DNA of 11,934 bases, taken from positions 1 through 11,934 of the forward strand of contig JAIEMR010000114.1 in the NCBI GenBank assembly GCA_019751935.1. The letters are read 5' to 3'. Shown here piece by piece: positions 1 through 6,856 of this stretch. Under the pieces are notes generated by a model. The model ran no database searches, was not told the DNA's origin, and saw only the letters and a program-made list of their open reading frames with translations. The stretch is from Alphaproteobacteria bacterium. GTDB taxonomy: Bacteria > Pseudomonadota > Alphaproteobacteria > Paracaedibacterales > CAIULA01. A program made the translations under genes and the position numbers. Position 1 is the first letter of the stretch, and every line of letters starts with the position of its first letter.

Positions 1-755
1 ATTTCCAAGGCTGAATGCTTTTCTTCCAATTCTTGATGCTTCTTTCTCCAGTGGATGCAACCCATTCGCAAGTTCCTGCATTCGGCTGTTAACTCATCTT
101 TTATAATTAATAACGTTCCAAGAAATGAAGGAACAGTCTCTAATACGGCGCTCTTAGCGTTTTCCGCAAGATGCCTTGGTAATGTCGAAGGAGAAATACT
201 CCGATACTCATCTAACTCAGCAACCGCACCTTTCATCTCATCGCTTTCCATATACAGTACAAAATGCTTAATTTTGTCCACTGCAACTTGAGCGAGCCTT
301 ACCTCTTCCTCGGTTACGGCAGTGGAATCTGTTGGACCCCCTGCGTTTTCATCCTTTCCCAGATCTGGAGAAAACAAAGCCATTGCAGCTGAATCTCTTA
401 GAGGGTTCTCAATATCATCGTCTCCAGGTGATCTAAATCCATAGGCATGGCCCATCTCAACCAGAGGACTTTTTTCCACCACCACTCCTCTTGGCTTTGG
501 ACTTCGGGAGGGATGACGGGGGCTGCTTAAGCGAAAATCTACTGGAGTAAGGGTGTCATAGGAAGAATGCATTGGGTTTCTAGTTTTTCCACCCTTCTCC
601 ATTAAAGGCGTCAAAAGACTGCCGCCTTCTAGATCCATAGCCAAAGCTTGAGAACCATAAGCAAGGCCCATTAAGAAGAAAGCAGTAAAAGCAAGTCTTG
701 ATCGATTTGGAACAATTTTAGATAATTTTTTTATTTTATTTTGATTCGTACACAT
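1..755 (-). CDS. Unrecognised exported protein, N-terminal 251 residues (partial)
   Basis: The frame is open from an ATG at 755-753 down to base 1 with no stop, so the C-terminus lies beyond the left edge. I do not recognise the family. Residues 1-39 form a classical Sec signal: a basic start with several Lys and Arg, a hydrophobic core (LAFTAFFLMGLAYG) and an ALA cleavage site before MDLEGG. The mature part to about residue 135 is Pro/Ser/Arg-rich and looks disordered (HPSRSPKPRG). From about residue 150 it becomes Glu/Lys/Leu-rich and helical, and the last visible stretch (KKHQELEEKHSALE) suggests the start of a coiled coil. No Shine-Dalgarno is evident. Export to the periplasm or beyond is inferred; a role as a secreted effector is possible but unsupported. 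An opposite-strand open frame at 55-291 is only its shadow. Confidence 0.75.
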   Translation of the reverse strand, partial: MCTNQNKIKKLSKIVPNRSRLAFTAFFLMGLAYGSQALAMDLEGGSLLTPLMEKGGKTRNPMHSSYDTLTPVDFRLSSPRHPSRSPKPRGVVVEKSPLVEMGHAYGFRSPGDDDIENPLRDSAAMALFSPDLGKDENAGGPTDSTAVTEEEVRLAQVAVDKIKHFVLYMESDEMKGAVAELDEYRSISPSTLPRHLAENAKSAVLETVPSFLGTLLIIKDELTAECRNLRMGCIHWRKKHQELEEKHSALE

Positions 756-789
756 AAGTATTATTAAGTTGAATATTTAAATCAACGGC

Positions 790-818
790 ACCGTATCACC
801 TTTTAATAGGCATGTAAA
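790..818 (-). promoter_or_regulatory. Candidate promoter for the left-edge exported gene
   Basis: On the minus strand TTTACA (818-813) is followed after 17 bases by TACGGT (795-790). This gives a start near 783 and a leader of about 28 bases before the ATG at 755. The -35 is good and the -10 matches only the key T-A and final T, so this is a moderate candidate seen by eye. Confidence 0.35.
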
Positions 819-907
819 GTTGAATTGAGAAAAATTTTTGCAAAAAGCGCTCAAACGGGCTGTTGATTGAACAACCTGAACTCGAGGTAAGAAGCATAAA
901 TTATGTA

Positions 908-1035
908 ATCGTCATCACGAGGAGCCCCAAAGAATGTTGGGGCGACGTGGTGATCCAGAGGCTGTTTTGTTAGAGAGACTGTTTCTCTGGATGGCCAAGC
1001 CCCACTTATATCTTTGGGGGGCCCGCCATGACGAT
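908..1035. repeat. Palindromic intergenic repeat, copy 1 (longest)
   Basis: This 128-base element is bounded by inverted ends ATCGTCAT (908-915) and ATGACGAT (1028-1035). Inside it are a hairpin GCCCCAA/TTGGGGC (924-930 with 937-943), a central pair ATCCAGAG/CTCTGGAT (953-960 with 985-992), and a third imperfect arm around 997-1022 pairing CCCCA with a run of G. It could fold as a cloverleaf-like or cruciform structure in DNA or RNA. Related copies lie at about 9170-9261 and 11316-11404. It occupies most of the 363-base gap 756-1118; apart from the candidate promoter on its left I see no gene there. It is probably a non-autonomous mobile or palindromic repeat of the kind common in host-associated alphaproteobacteria; that class assignment is inference. 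Confidence 0.75.
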
Positions 1036-1118
1036 AATCGATATCATTTTGCCAATGGGTTAGTTATATAACAGATGTAAATCAATCGTTTTTCTTAACT
1101 ACCACTATGCCTAAAGTT

Positions 1119-1899
1119 CTACACAACCGGAGCATAATGTAACAACGTAACTTGCATTTCTGTGAAGGGATGTTCTGTTAAAAGAGTTTGCAAAGATTCT
1201 TTGATATCCAAAAGATTTCTTTCTAGATTATCCATAACAAGAACCCTTTTAGGAGGGGGATTAACCGATTTAAAAAACCTTTTTCCCTTTCCTCAATTCA
1301 GTTTCTTGAATTGGAAAAGCGCTTTTTAAAAACCTTTTGACCGTAACGTCTTTTTTCTCTCCTTTGGAGCAAAGGATTCCTTGATCCAGTGTTGAAAGCC
1401 TCTCACAGTTGGATAGATGGGAAAATTTCATACTAAATCTTATATTTTTCCTCATTAGGAAACTTTCTTTACGTTGATTGGGATGTTTAGCAGCGGTAAG
1501 CGCCAAAACAGAGACTTTCCTTTCTTTAGCCCTCTCTAACCTTTCAACAATACCTGCTTCCATCAATTCGAAGTTATTATCAACTAATGTTTGATCAACA
1601 TCAGAGAGCCAAATATCTCCGGCTTTCAGTGCGTCAATATGAGGTTGAGCCTCATGAAAAGAAGAGACTGCATGAATTGAGATTGATGAACCATTGAGCA
1701 GGTCAGGACCCGCAATATTAAGAAGTTCCTGTATTCCATCAAAATTATTTGCCCCACCAACGTCATGAGAAATAGGCGGAGAAAAAGAGCGCGCAAAATC
1801 AAGGAATAGATCGGCTTCTTCCTTGGTACTTGCTTTAACGTAAAAAGAAAAACATAAAAATAGGGAAATTAATAAGGAAAAACGCTTAAAAACGATCAT
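1119..1899 (-). pseudogene. Exported HAD-superfamily phosphatase-like gene (DUF2608-like), frameshifted
   Basis: The protein starts at the ATG at 1899-1897, 52 bases after the Fis-family gene. A start at 2055 would overlap that gene and place the signal peptide internally. Residues 1-24 are a signal peptide (MIVFKRFSLLISLFLCFSFY, then VKAS). HAD motif I is DVDQT (D100, D102) and motif II is probably T135 in LALTAAKHP, so a periplasmic phosphohydrolase-type fold is likely. The open frame stops at 1272-1270 after 209 residues, before motif IV. In the next frame the sequence continues through PPKRVLVMDNLERNLLD and ends with HYAPVV and a stop at 1121-1119, which looks like the missing C-terminus with its acidic motif (here DN). 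Removing one T from the six-T minus-strand run at 1277-1272 restores a frame of about 259 residues. Either the gene is decaying or there is a homopolymer sequencing error. The family assignment comes from motif recognition only. Confidence 0.75.
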
Positions 1900-1951
1900 A
1901 TACGCAAGATTAAATGGCCATTTTATAATAATCTTATCAGCATATTTATGA

Positions 1952-2221
1952 TTAAATAAACTCTTTTGGATCCATGCCCAGTTCTTGGATTTTTTTACGA
2001 AGCGTATTTCGGTTAATACCCAAAACCTCTGAGGCCTTTTTTTGATTGCCAGCAACTGCCTTTAATGTGACCGCTAAAAGAGGACGTTCAACTTCATTCA
2101 TAACTGTTTGGTACAAACCACCAACAGGTAAATCGCCTTCGTGATCTTCGAAATATGCCTTTATAAAGGAATAAATTGCTCCGCTTAAGCCCTGGTAGTT
2201 TTTATCGTCTTTTTTTTGCAT
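1952..2221 (-). CDS. Fis-family helix-turn-helix DNA-binding protein, 89 residues
   Basis: This is a small DNA-binding protein of the Fis/NtrC C-terminal (HTH_8) type. Residues 33-85 carry the family pattern: LYQTVMNEVERPLLAVTL, then the helix-turn-helix ending GINRNTLRKKIQELGM. The NRNTLRKK recognition helix is nearly the same as in enterobacterial Fis (NRGTLRKK) and in alphaproteobacterial NtrC. The N-terminal half (LSGAIYSFIKAYF) also aligns by eye with the region before the HTH in Fis (LRDSVKQALKNYF), and the length is close to the usual 98 residues. The ATG lies 9 bases after the dusB stop, with AGAGAAAAG between them, so the two are probably co-translated. Fis proteins bend DNA and act at promoters, origins and recombination enhancers; the role here is unknown. 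It could be a true Fis or a reduced NtrC relic. Confidence 0.85.
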   Translation of the reverse strand: MQKKDDKNYQGLSGAIYSFIKAYFEDHEGDLPVGGLYQTVMNEVERPLLAVTLKAVAGNQKKASEVLGINRNTLRKKIQELGMDPKEFI

Positions 2222-2230
2222 TACTTTTCT

Positions 2231-3202
2231 CTAGCAGAGCATCCCATAAAATTCATCTATCAATTTTTTCATACCCGAAACCGATTCAGTCTGATTTACA
2301 GCCATCCTGAAATCTGTTGAATTCGTTAATCCCTTACTATACCAACCAACATGCTTTCGGGCAATCTTAATCCCTGTTGATTCTCCATAATGATGCAAAA
2401 TAGCCTCAAAATGTTCTCTGATAATTTGATATTGCTCACCAAATGAGGGATCAGGAAGCAATGTTTGATTGCGCAAATACGTACCAACTTGATTCACAAA
2501 CCAAGGACGTCCGTAAGTCCCGCGCCCAATCATTACACCATCTGCCCCACTTTTGTCTAAAAGATTTTGAGCATCTTCTAAAGTTGTAACATCTCCATTA
2601 CCAATAACTGGCAGGGAAACAGCATCTTTTACCTGACGGATAAATTCCCAATCTGCCCGTCCATTATACAATTGGCAACGAGTGCGGCCATGAACAGTGA
2701 TCATTTTTATACCGCTGTCTTCTGCAATTCGCGCCAAACGGGGAGCATTTCGGCTGTTATCATCCCACCCTGTCCGCATTTTTAAGGTTACAGGAACTGA
2801 AACAGCCTTAACGGTGGCCTCAATGATCTTTGCAGCTAAAGCTTCATCCCGCATTAGGGCCGAGCCTGCATAACCATTAACGACTTTTTTAACAGGACAT
2901 CCCATATTAATATCAATAATCTGAGCCCCTAGGTCTTGATTTAGCTTAGCGGCCTCCGCCATCACCTCAGGCTCACAACCCGCAAGCTGAACTGCCATCG
3001 GCTGTTCATCAGCTGACTTTTCAATCATTTTGAGTGTTTGACGGGTGTGGCGAATCATCGCTTGGCTTGCGATCATCTCTGAAATAACAAGGCCAGCGCC
3101 CATGCGTTTCACAAGGCGCCTGAAAGGCATATCGGTCACCCCCGACATAGGCGCCAGAATAACAGGCATAGAAAGTTCAATAGGACCGATGCGAATGGCC
3201 AT
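2231..3202 (-). CDS. dusB: tRNA-dihydrouridine synthase B
   Basis: This FMN enzyme reduces a specific uridine in the tRNA D-loop to dihydrouridine in the cytoplasm, using NADPH. At 323 residues it matches the usual length of about 320. The N-terminal TIM barrel shows APMSGVTDMPFRRL (17-30) and the catalytic-cysteine motif INMGCPVKKV with C102 as the general acid. It also has K141 in TLKMRTGW, H171 in TVHGRTR, and the phosphate-binding strands VIGNGDV and GVMIGRGTYGRPW. The C-terminal helical tRNA-binding part has R282-K283-H284 in ARKHVGWY. No good Shine-Dalgarno precedes the ATG. It is first in an operon with the Fis-family gene and probably the HAD gene, and is divergent from ispDF. In free-living alphaproteobacteria the homologue (nifR3) usually precedes ntrBC; here only a Fis-type protein follows. 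Confidence 0.96.
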   Translation of the reverse strand: MAIRIGPIELSMPVILAPMSGVTDMPFRRLVKRMGAGLVISEMIASQAMIRHTRQTLKMIEKSADEQPMAVQLAGCEPEVMAEAAKLNQDLGAQIIDINMGCPVKKVVNGYAGSALMRDEALAAKIIEATVKAVSVPVTLKMRTGWDDNSRNAPRLARIAEDSGIKMITVHGRTRCQLYNGRADWEFIRQVKDAVSLPVIGNGDVTTLEDAQNLLDKSGADGVMIGRGTYGRPWFVNQVGTYLRNQTLLPDPSFGEQYQIIREHFEAILHHYGESTGIKIARKHVGWYSKGLTNSTDFRMAVNQTESVSGMKKLIDEFYGMLC

Positions 3203-3252
3203 TTTTACACACTACAATAAAGAAATTCATTCCCTTTTAAAGATTAGACCAG

Positions 3253-3281
3253 ATTATACTTAAATCTATATTCATGCAAGG
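3253..3281 (-). promoter_or_regulatory. Candidate dusB operon promoter
   Basis: On the minus strand there is a perfect TATAAT at 3258-3253, with a weak TTGCAT 15 bases upstream (3279-3274). Transcription would start near 3246 and give a leader of about 44 bases before the dusB ATG at 3202. The site overlaps the far-upstream ATG at 3274 on the other strand, which is another reason to doubt that ATG as the ispDF start. Confidence 0.45.
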
Positions 3282-3300
3282 TTTTGAAGTGGTTTATCTC

Positions 3301-3327
3301 TTGACAACCCACAAAAGACCCTATTCA
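3301..3327 (+). promoter_or_regulatory. Candidate ispDF promoter
   Basis: A perfect TTGACA (3301-3306) is followed after 15 bases by TATTCA (3322-3327); with a 17-base spacer the alternative is TTCATT. A start near 3335 would leave about 29 bases of leader before the ATG at 3364 and would exclude the ATG at 3274 from the transcript. Confidence 0.4.
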
Positions 3328-3363
3328 TTAAAAAAAGTTCTTACTTTTTTTAATCTAAAAAAT

Positions 3364-4512
3364 ATGTCCGTTCCTCATCAAAAAAAGAAAATATTCGCGC
3401 TGATTGTAGCCAGCGGCCTGGGAAACCGGTTTGGAGGGGATCTTCCCAAACAATACTGCCCCTTGAATGGTAAAACGGTTATCTATCAAGCTATCGTTCC
3501 TTTTTTAAATCATCCAGCTATCATTGGCGTTCAAGTTGTTATAGGAAAAGGGACTGAAGCTCTTTATGAATCAGCCCTACACGATCTTAACCTTTTGCCT
3601 GTGACCTATGGCGGGGCAACTCGTCAGGAATCTGTTTTCAAGGGGCTTCAAGCTTTAAAAATTCATGAACCCGATTTTGTATTGATTCATGATGCCGCCA
3701 GACCTTATGTAACCAGTGCCTTGATTGATCGTGTGATTCATACCCTTGATCAGGCAAAAGCTTGCATTCCCGTTATTTCAGTGACTGACACCATCAAACG
3801 AATAGAAAATAGTGTTGTTAAAGAAACAATTGATCGTTCAACACTGCGTCGGGTTCAAACACCGCAAGGCTTTGATTTTAGGACCATATTCTCTCTTCAT
3901 CAGCAATTTTCAGATAAACCCACCTTTACCGATGATGCATTATTATGTGAAACTGGCGGGGTTCCTGTTCACTGCGTAGAAGGTGAAGAAGATAATATAA
4001 AAATAACTGTAACAAAGGATTTACAAGCAATGATTGATATACGCGTTGGAAATGGCATTGATGTTCATCAAATTGGACCAGGTGATGGAGTTACCATCTT
4101 TGGATGTTATATCCCTTGTGGATTTTCTTTAATTGGCCATTCGGATGCTGACGTTGGCCTTCATAGCATTACAGATGCGCTTTTAGGAACGATTGCTGAC
4201 GCTGATATTGGCTATCATTTCTCACCCAAAGACGAACGCTGGAGAGGTGCAGATTCTGCGCAGTTCTTAAAACATGCCGCCGAAAGGGTCCGTGCTGCTG
4301 GCGGAAAAATTAATCACATCGATGCAACCCTAATTGGTGAAAAACCCAAAGTTTCACCTCTACGAGAGGAAATGCGTCAAAGAGTTGCCGAGATTTTAGA
4401 AATTGATATCAGCCGTGTCAGCATAAAAGCAACTACCACAGAAAAGTTAGGCTTTTGCGGCCGTGAAGAAGGACTCGCTGCCATGGCAACTGCAACTGTG
4501 ATTTTAGGATAA
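3364..4512 (+). CDS. ispDF: Bifunctional IspD/IspF enzyme of the MEP isoprenoid pathway
   Basis: The N-terminal domain (1 to about 222) is MEP cytidylyltransferase, which makes CDP-methylerythritol. It shows the nucleotide loop ASGLGNRFGGDLPKQY with R22 and K29, then LIHDAARP, RRVQTPQGF and FTDDALL. The C-terminal domain (from about 226) is MECDP synthase: GIDVH supplies metal ligands D233 and H235, HSDADVGLH supplies H267, and TTTEKLGFCGREEG is the family signature near the end. The fusion is typical of alphaproteobacteria and skips no linking residue I can see. I chose the ATG at 3364, giving 382 residues. The frame is open back to an ATG at 3274, but the extra 30 residues resemble no IspD N-terminus and overlap the candidate promoters. 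Neither start has a clear Shine-Dalgarno. The gene is cytosolic and divergent from dusB. Confidence 0.95.
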   Translation: MSVPHQKKKIFALIVASGLGNRFGGDLPKQYCPLNGKTVIYQAIVPFLNHPAIIGVQVVIGKGTEALYESALHDLNLLPVTYGGATRQESVFKGLQALKIHEPDFVLIHDAARPYVTSALIDRVIHTLDQAKACIPVISVTDTIKRIENSVVKETIDRSTLRRVQTPQGFDFRTIFSLHQQFSDKPTFTDDALLCETGGVPVHCVEGEEDNIKITVTKDLQAMIDIRVGNGIDVHQIGPGDGVTIFGCYIPCGFSLIGHSDADVGLHSITDALLGTIADADIGYHFSPKDERWRGADSAQFLKHAAERVRAAGGKINHIDATLIGEKPKVSPLREEMRQRVAEILEIDISRVSIKATTTEKLGFCGREEGLAAMATATVILG

Positions 4513-4535
4513 TTATTAATAAAATTACCTAAAAT
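4501..4535 (+). other. AT-rich hairpin overlapping the ispDF stop codon
   Basis: ATTTTAGG (4501-4508) pairs with CCTAAAAT (4528-4535), and TAATT (4510-4514) pairs with AATTA (4523-4527). This makes a 13-pair stem with one bulged A and an 8-base loop. The stop codon TAA at 4510-4512 sits inside the stem. No U tract follows, so it is not a canonical terminator; a 3'-end stabilising or weak terminating role is possible. Confidence 0.4.
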
Positions 4536-4600
4536 ATTTGAAGATAATCCGGAATAATGGTAGCAATTAAATTTCTGATATTTTTAAGGAGAAGCAATTA

Positions 4601-5272
4601 ATGAGTTTTAAGGCTGTGCATCTACTTTTAGGAATAAGTTTATTGGGAATAACTTCTCAAGCAAAGGCAATCATTCCCTTTGATCTTCTTCCTCCAGATC
4701 ATGATATAAGTCCCGAAGCTGGCAACATCAGGTGCATAAGTTGCTGTGAACGTAGCGTTAAAAGTATTGGTAGCCAGGATGATTATAAAAGACACTCGGA
4801 TAAATATATTAGAGGTAACTACGAGCTTAAATTTTTATTAACTCTATCGATAATTACTTATTCAGAATTAGGTTTATTATATGAAGTCCCAGTTACCTTA
4901 GATCAATATAAGCAAAAATTTACACTTCATCGCACAAGCAACAACACTGAAACCCATGCACTTGCAAAAATTGCGGATATCACATTGGCAAATGTAGAGG
5001 CAAGACATACTCATCAAGAAGTAAGATTAAACCTTTTCGACCAAACAAGAGAAGTCCTAGCGGAAGAAATGAGCTCAACCAATCCGGTTGTTAAATGGAT
5101 GGCCTATCGAGTTCTAGCACGCACAGCCGAAGATGAAGGAAAAACTGGTCAAGCGATTTACCTTTTAAAAGAAGCATTAGGAACTTTACCAGTAAAATAT
5201 GAAGAAAATGTTAAAGCTGCATTACATCTCTTGGAAGCTAGGTTCAACAACGTAGCCCCCTTGAAACTATAG
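4601..5272 (+). CDS. Unrecognised exported protein, 223 residues, possible TPR-like C-terminus
   Basis: I do not recognise this family. The ATG is supported by a strong Shine-Dalgarno AAGGAG (4586-4591) nine bases upstream. Residues 1-23 are a Sec signal peptide with core LLLGISLLGITS and an AKA cleavage site before IIPF. The early mature region has a cysteine cluster RCISCCERS (near residues 44-52), which could bind a metal or form disulfides. The C-terminal part (about 160-215) is helical and reads like a pair of tetratricopeptide-type helices: WMAYRVLARTAEDEGKTGQA, then a helix containing YLLKEALGTLP, then ENVKAALHLLEARF. A periplasmic binding or scaffold role would fit, but this is inference. 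It sits between ispDF and pyk on the same strand with 88 and 117 bases of spacing, so it may be its own transcription unit. Confidence 0.8.
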   Translation: MSFKAVHLLLGISLLGITSQAKAIIPFDLLPPDHDISPEAGNIRCISCCERSVKSIGSQDDYKRHSDKYIRGNYELKFLLTLSIITYSELGLLYEVPVTLDQYKQKFTLHRTSNNTETHALAKIADITLANVEARHTHQEVRLNLFDQTREVLAEEMSSTNPVVKWMAYRVLARTAEDEGKTGQAIYLLKEALGTLPVKYEENVKAALHLLEARFNNVAPLKL

Positions 5273-5285
5273 TTTTTTTATTTTT

Positions 5286-5317
5286 GCATACTTAGTTCTT
5301 TTAAAAACTAGGTATAC
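5286..5317. promoter_or_regulatory. Inverted repeat in the pyk upstream region
   Basis: GCATACTTAGTT (5286-5297) pairs with AACTAGGTATAC (5306-5317) around the loop CTTTTAAA, giving 12 positions with one mismatch and one G-U pair. No U tract follows in the plus direction and the minus direction runs into A residues, so it is unlikely to be a terminator. It lies about 75 bases before the pyk ATG and resembles sequence upstream of the L,D-transpeptidase gene near 10640-10670. It may be an operator or promoter element. Confidence 0.35.
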
Positions 5318-5389
5318 AACTGTTAGCTTGTGAGTTATAAAAATCTCTGTCAAAATTAAAAAATTCTCCCTGCTAAAAGGAATATTATT

Positions 5390-6808
5390 ATGCGTCGCTT
5401 TAGAAAAGCTAAGATTGTAGCAACGTTAGGCCCCTCTAGTTCTTCTTTGGAAAAGATTGAAGAACTTTTTAAAGCTGGCGCGGATGTTTTTCGTTTGAAT
5501 TTTTCTCACGGAAGTCACGAAGATCACGAAGAACGTGTTCAAATGATTAGAAACGTTGAAAAAAAACTCAAAAGACCTATTGCCATCATGATGGATCTTC
5601 AAGGCCCTAAACTTCGTGTAGGGACGTTTGCGGAGGGGAAAATCTATTTAAAACCGAACGAAAAATTCAGTTTTGATTTAAACTCAGAACCTGGAAATTC
5701 ACAGCGCGTTTGCTTGCCCCATGCTGAGATATTTGCGGCTTTAAAGCCAGAAACAGATCTTTTGTTAGATGATGGAAAAATACGTCTTAAAGTGCTGTCA
5801 TGCAGCAAAGAAAACGCTGAAACGCTTGTGATTAACGGAGGAGAACTATCCAACCGAAAAGGCGTTAATGTCCCAAGTGTGATGTTACCAATATCGGCAC
5901 TGACTGAAAAAGATAAAAAAGATCTAAATTTTGGTCTCAGCTTAGGAGTAGACTGGGTCGCCTTGTCCTTTGTCCAAAAACCCGAAGATATCCAAGAAGC
6001 TAAAGTTATTATTCAAGACAAAGCAAAGATCATTGCCAAACTAGAAAAACCTATGGCGATTCAGCATTTAGAAGGGATTGTTAAACTTGCAGACGCCATT
6101 ATGGTTGCGCGCGGGGACCTTGGCGTTGAAATGATGCCAGAAGAAGTCCCAAGTATTCAAAAGAAAATAATTAGAGCCTGCAGAGTTGCTGGAAAACCGG
6201 TAGTCGTTGCAACACAAATGCTAGATTCCATGATTCATTCTCCCTCTCCAACACGGGCAGAAGCTTCTGACGTTGCAGTTGCTATTTATGATGGGGTTGA
6301 TGCTGTCATGCTGTCTGCAGAATCTGCTTCAGGACAATACCCTGTTGAGGCTGTTGAAATGATGAATCGTATTATTTCAAAAACAGAACAAGATCCAGTT
6401 TATCGTGAAATGATGGATAATAGTCATTTAGCGCCGTTAAATACTGTTGCTGACGCCATCACAGCTTCAGCACGTCAGGTTGCTCACATCATTAACGCTG
6501 GTGTTATCGTTACTTTTTCAGAAACAGGATCAACAACCCTCAGGGCAGCTCGTGAGCGTCCAGAATCTTCTATTTTAGCATTAACACCAAATTTAGATAC
6601 TGCTCGCTTTCTTGCACTTGTGTGGGGTGCGCATGCCGCTTTAACAGAGGACGTCCATAGCTTTTCTCAAATGGTTGAAACTGCCTGTAGAATTGCAGTT
6701 GTTGAAAAATTTGCTGCTCATAATGATCAAATTATTGTAACTGCAGGTGTTCCTTTTGGTGCTTCTGGAGGTACAAATATCCTACGTGTTGCACGTATCG
6801 AAAAATAA
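5390..6808 (+). CDS. pyk: Pyruvate kinase
   Basis: This glycolytic enzyme transfers phosphate from phosphoenolpyruvate to ADP, forming pyruvate and ATP in the cytoplasm. At 472 residues it is the normal size for bacterial type II-like enzymes (about 470-480). Domain A opens with RKAKIVATLGPSS and FRLNFSHGS, which hold the nucleotide and potassium site residues, followed by MMDLQGPKLRVG. Domain B runs from roughly 70 to 165. The active site shows K217 and E219 in AKLEKP, D243 in ARGDLGVE and T275 in VATQMLDSM, then the signature PTRAEASDVA. The C-terminal regulatory domain has FSETGSTTLRAARERP. All key residues are intact. The ATG is preceded by AAAAGGAA at good spacing. In endosymbionts with poor sugar metabolism a retained pyk indicates that some lower glycolysis or ATP generation remains; that is inference. 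Confidence 0.97.
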   Translation: MRRFRKAKIVATLGPSSSSLEKIEELFKAGADVFRLNFSHGSHEDHEERVQMIRNVEKKLKRPIAIMMDLQGPKLRVGTFAEGKIYLKPNEKFSFDLNSEPGNSQRVCLPHAEIFAALKPETDLLLDDGKIRLKVLSCSKENAETLVINGGELSNRKGVNVPSVMLPISALTEKDKKDLNFGLSLGVDWVALSFVQKPEDIQEAKVIIQDKAKIIAKLEKPMAIQHLEGIVKLADAIMVARGDLGVEMMPEEVPSIQKKIIRACRVAGKPVVVATQMLDSMIHSPSPTRAEASDVAVAIYDGVDAVMLSAESASGQYPVEAVEMMNRIISKTEQDPVYREMMDNSHLAPLNTVADAITASARQVAHIINAGVIVTFSETGSTTLRAARERPESSILALTPNLDTARFLALVWGAHAALTEDVHSFSQMVETACRIAVVEKFAAHNDQIIVTAGVPFGASGGTNILRVARIEK

Positions 6809-6812
6809 AAGA

Positions 6813-6850
6813 GAGGAGATTTATATCTCCTCCACTTCTTTTTTACCTTT
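6813..6850. terminator. Bidirectional hairpin terminator between pyk and the Ala/Pro-repeat gene
   Basis: GAGGAGAT (6813-6820) and ATCTCCTC (6825-6832) form a perfect 8-pair stem with loop TTAT. On the plus strand it is followed by a T-rich run (6835-6850). On the minus strand it is followed by TCTTTTATTTTT, so it can stop transcription of both convergent genes. Confidence 0.85.
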
Positions 6851-6856
6851 TAAAAT

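Noticed and set aside
55..291. Small plus-strand open frame near the left edge
   Set aside because: It lies opposite the long partial minus-strand frame that has a signal peptide and runs to the edge.
908..1035. A tRNA or structured ncRNA gene in the cloverleaf-like element
   Set aside because: Arm lengths and conserved tRNA loop bases do not fit, and related copies at two other sites point to a dispersed repeat.
1900..2055. Longer start for the HAD gene at 2055
   Set aside because: It would overlap the Fis-family gene by about 100 bases and place the signal peptide in the middle of the protein.
3274..3363. N-terminal extension of ispDF from the ATG at 3274
   Set aside because: The 30 extra residues do not resemble an IspD N-terminus, have no Shine-Dalgarno, and overlap candidate promoters for both divergent genes.
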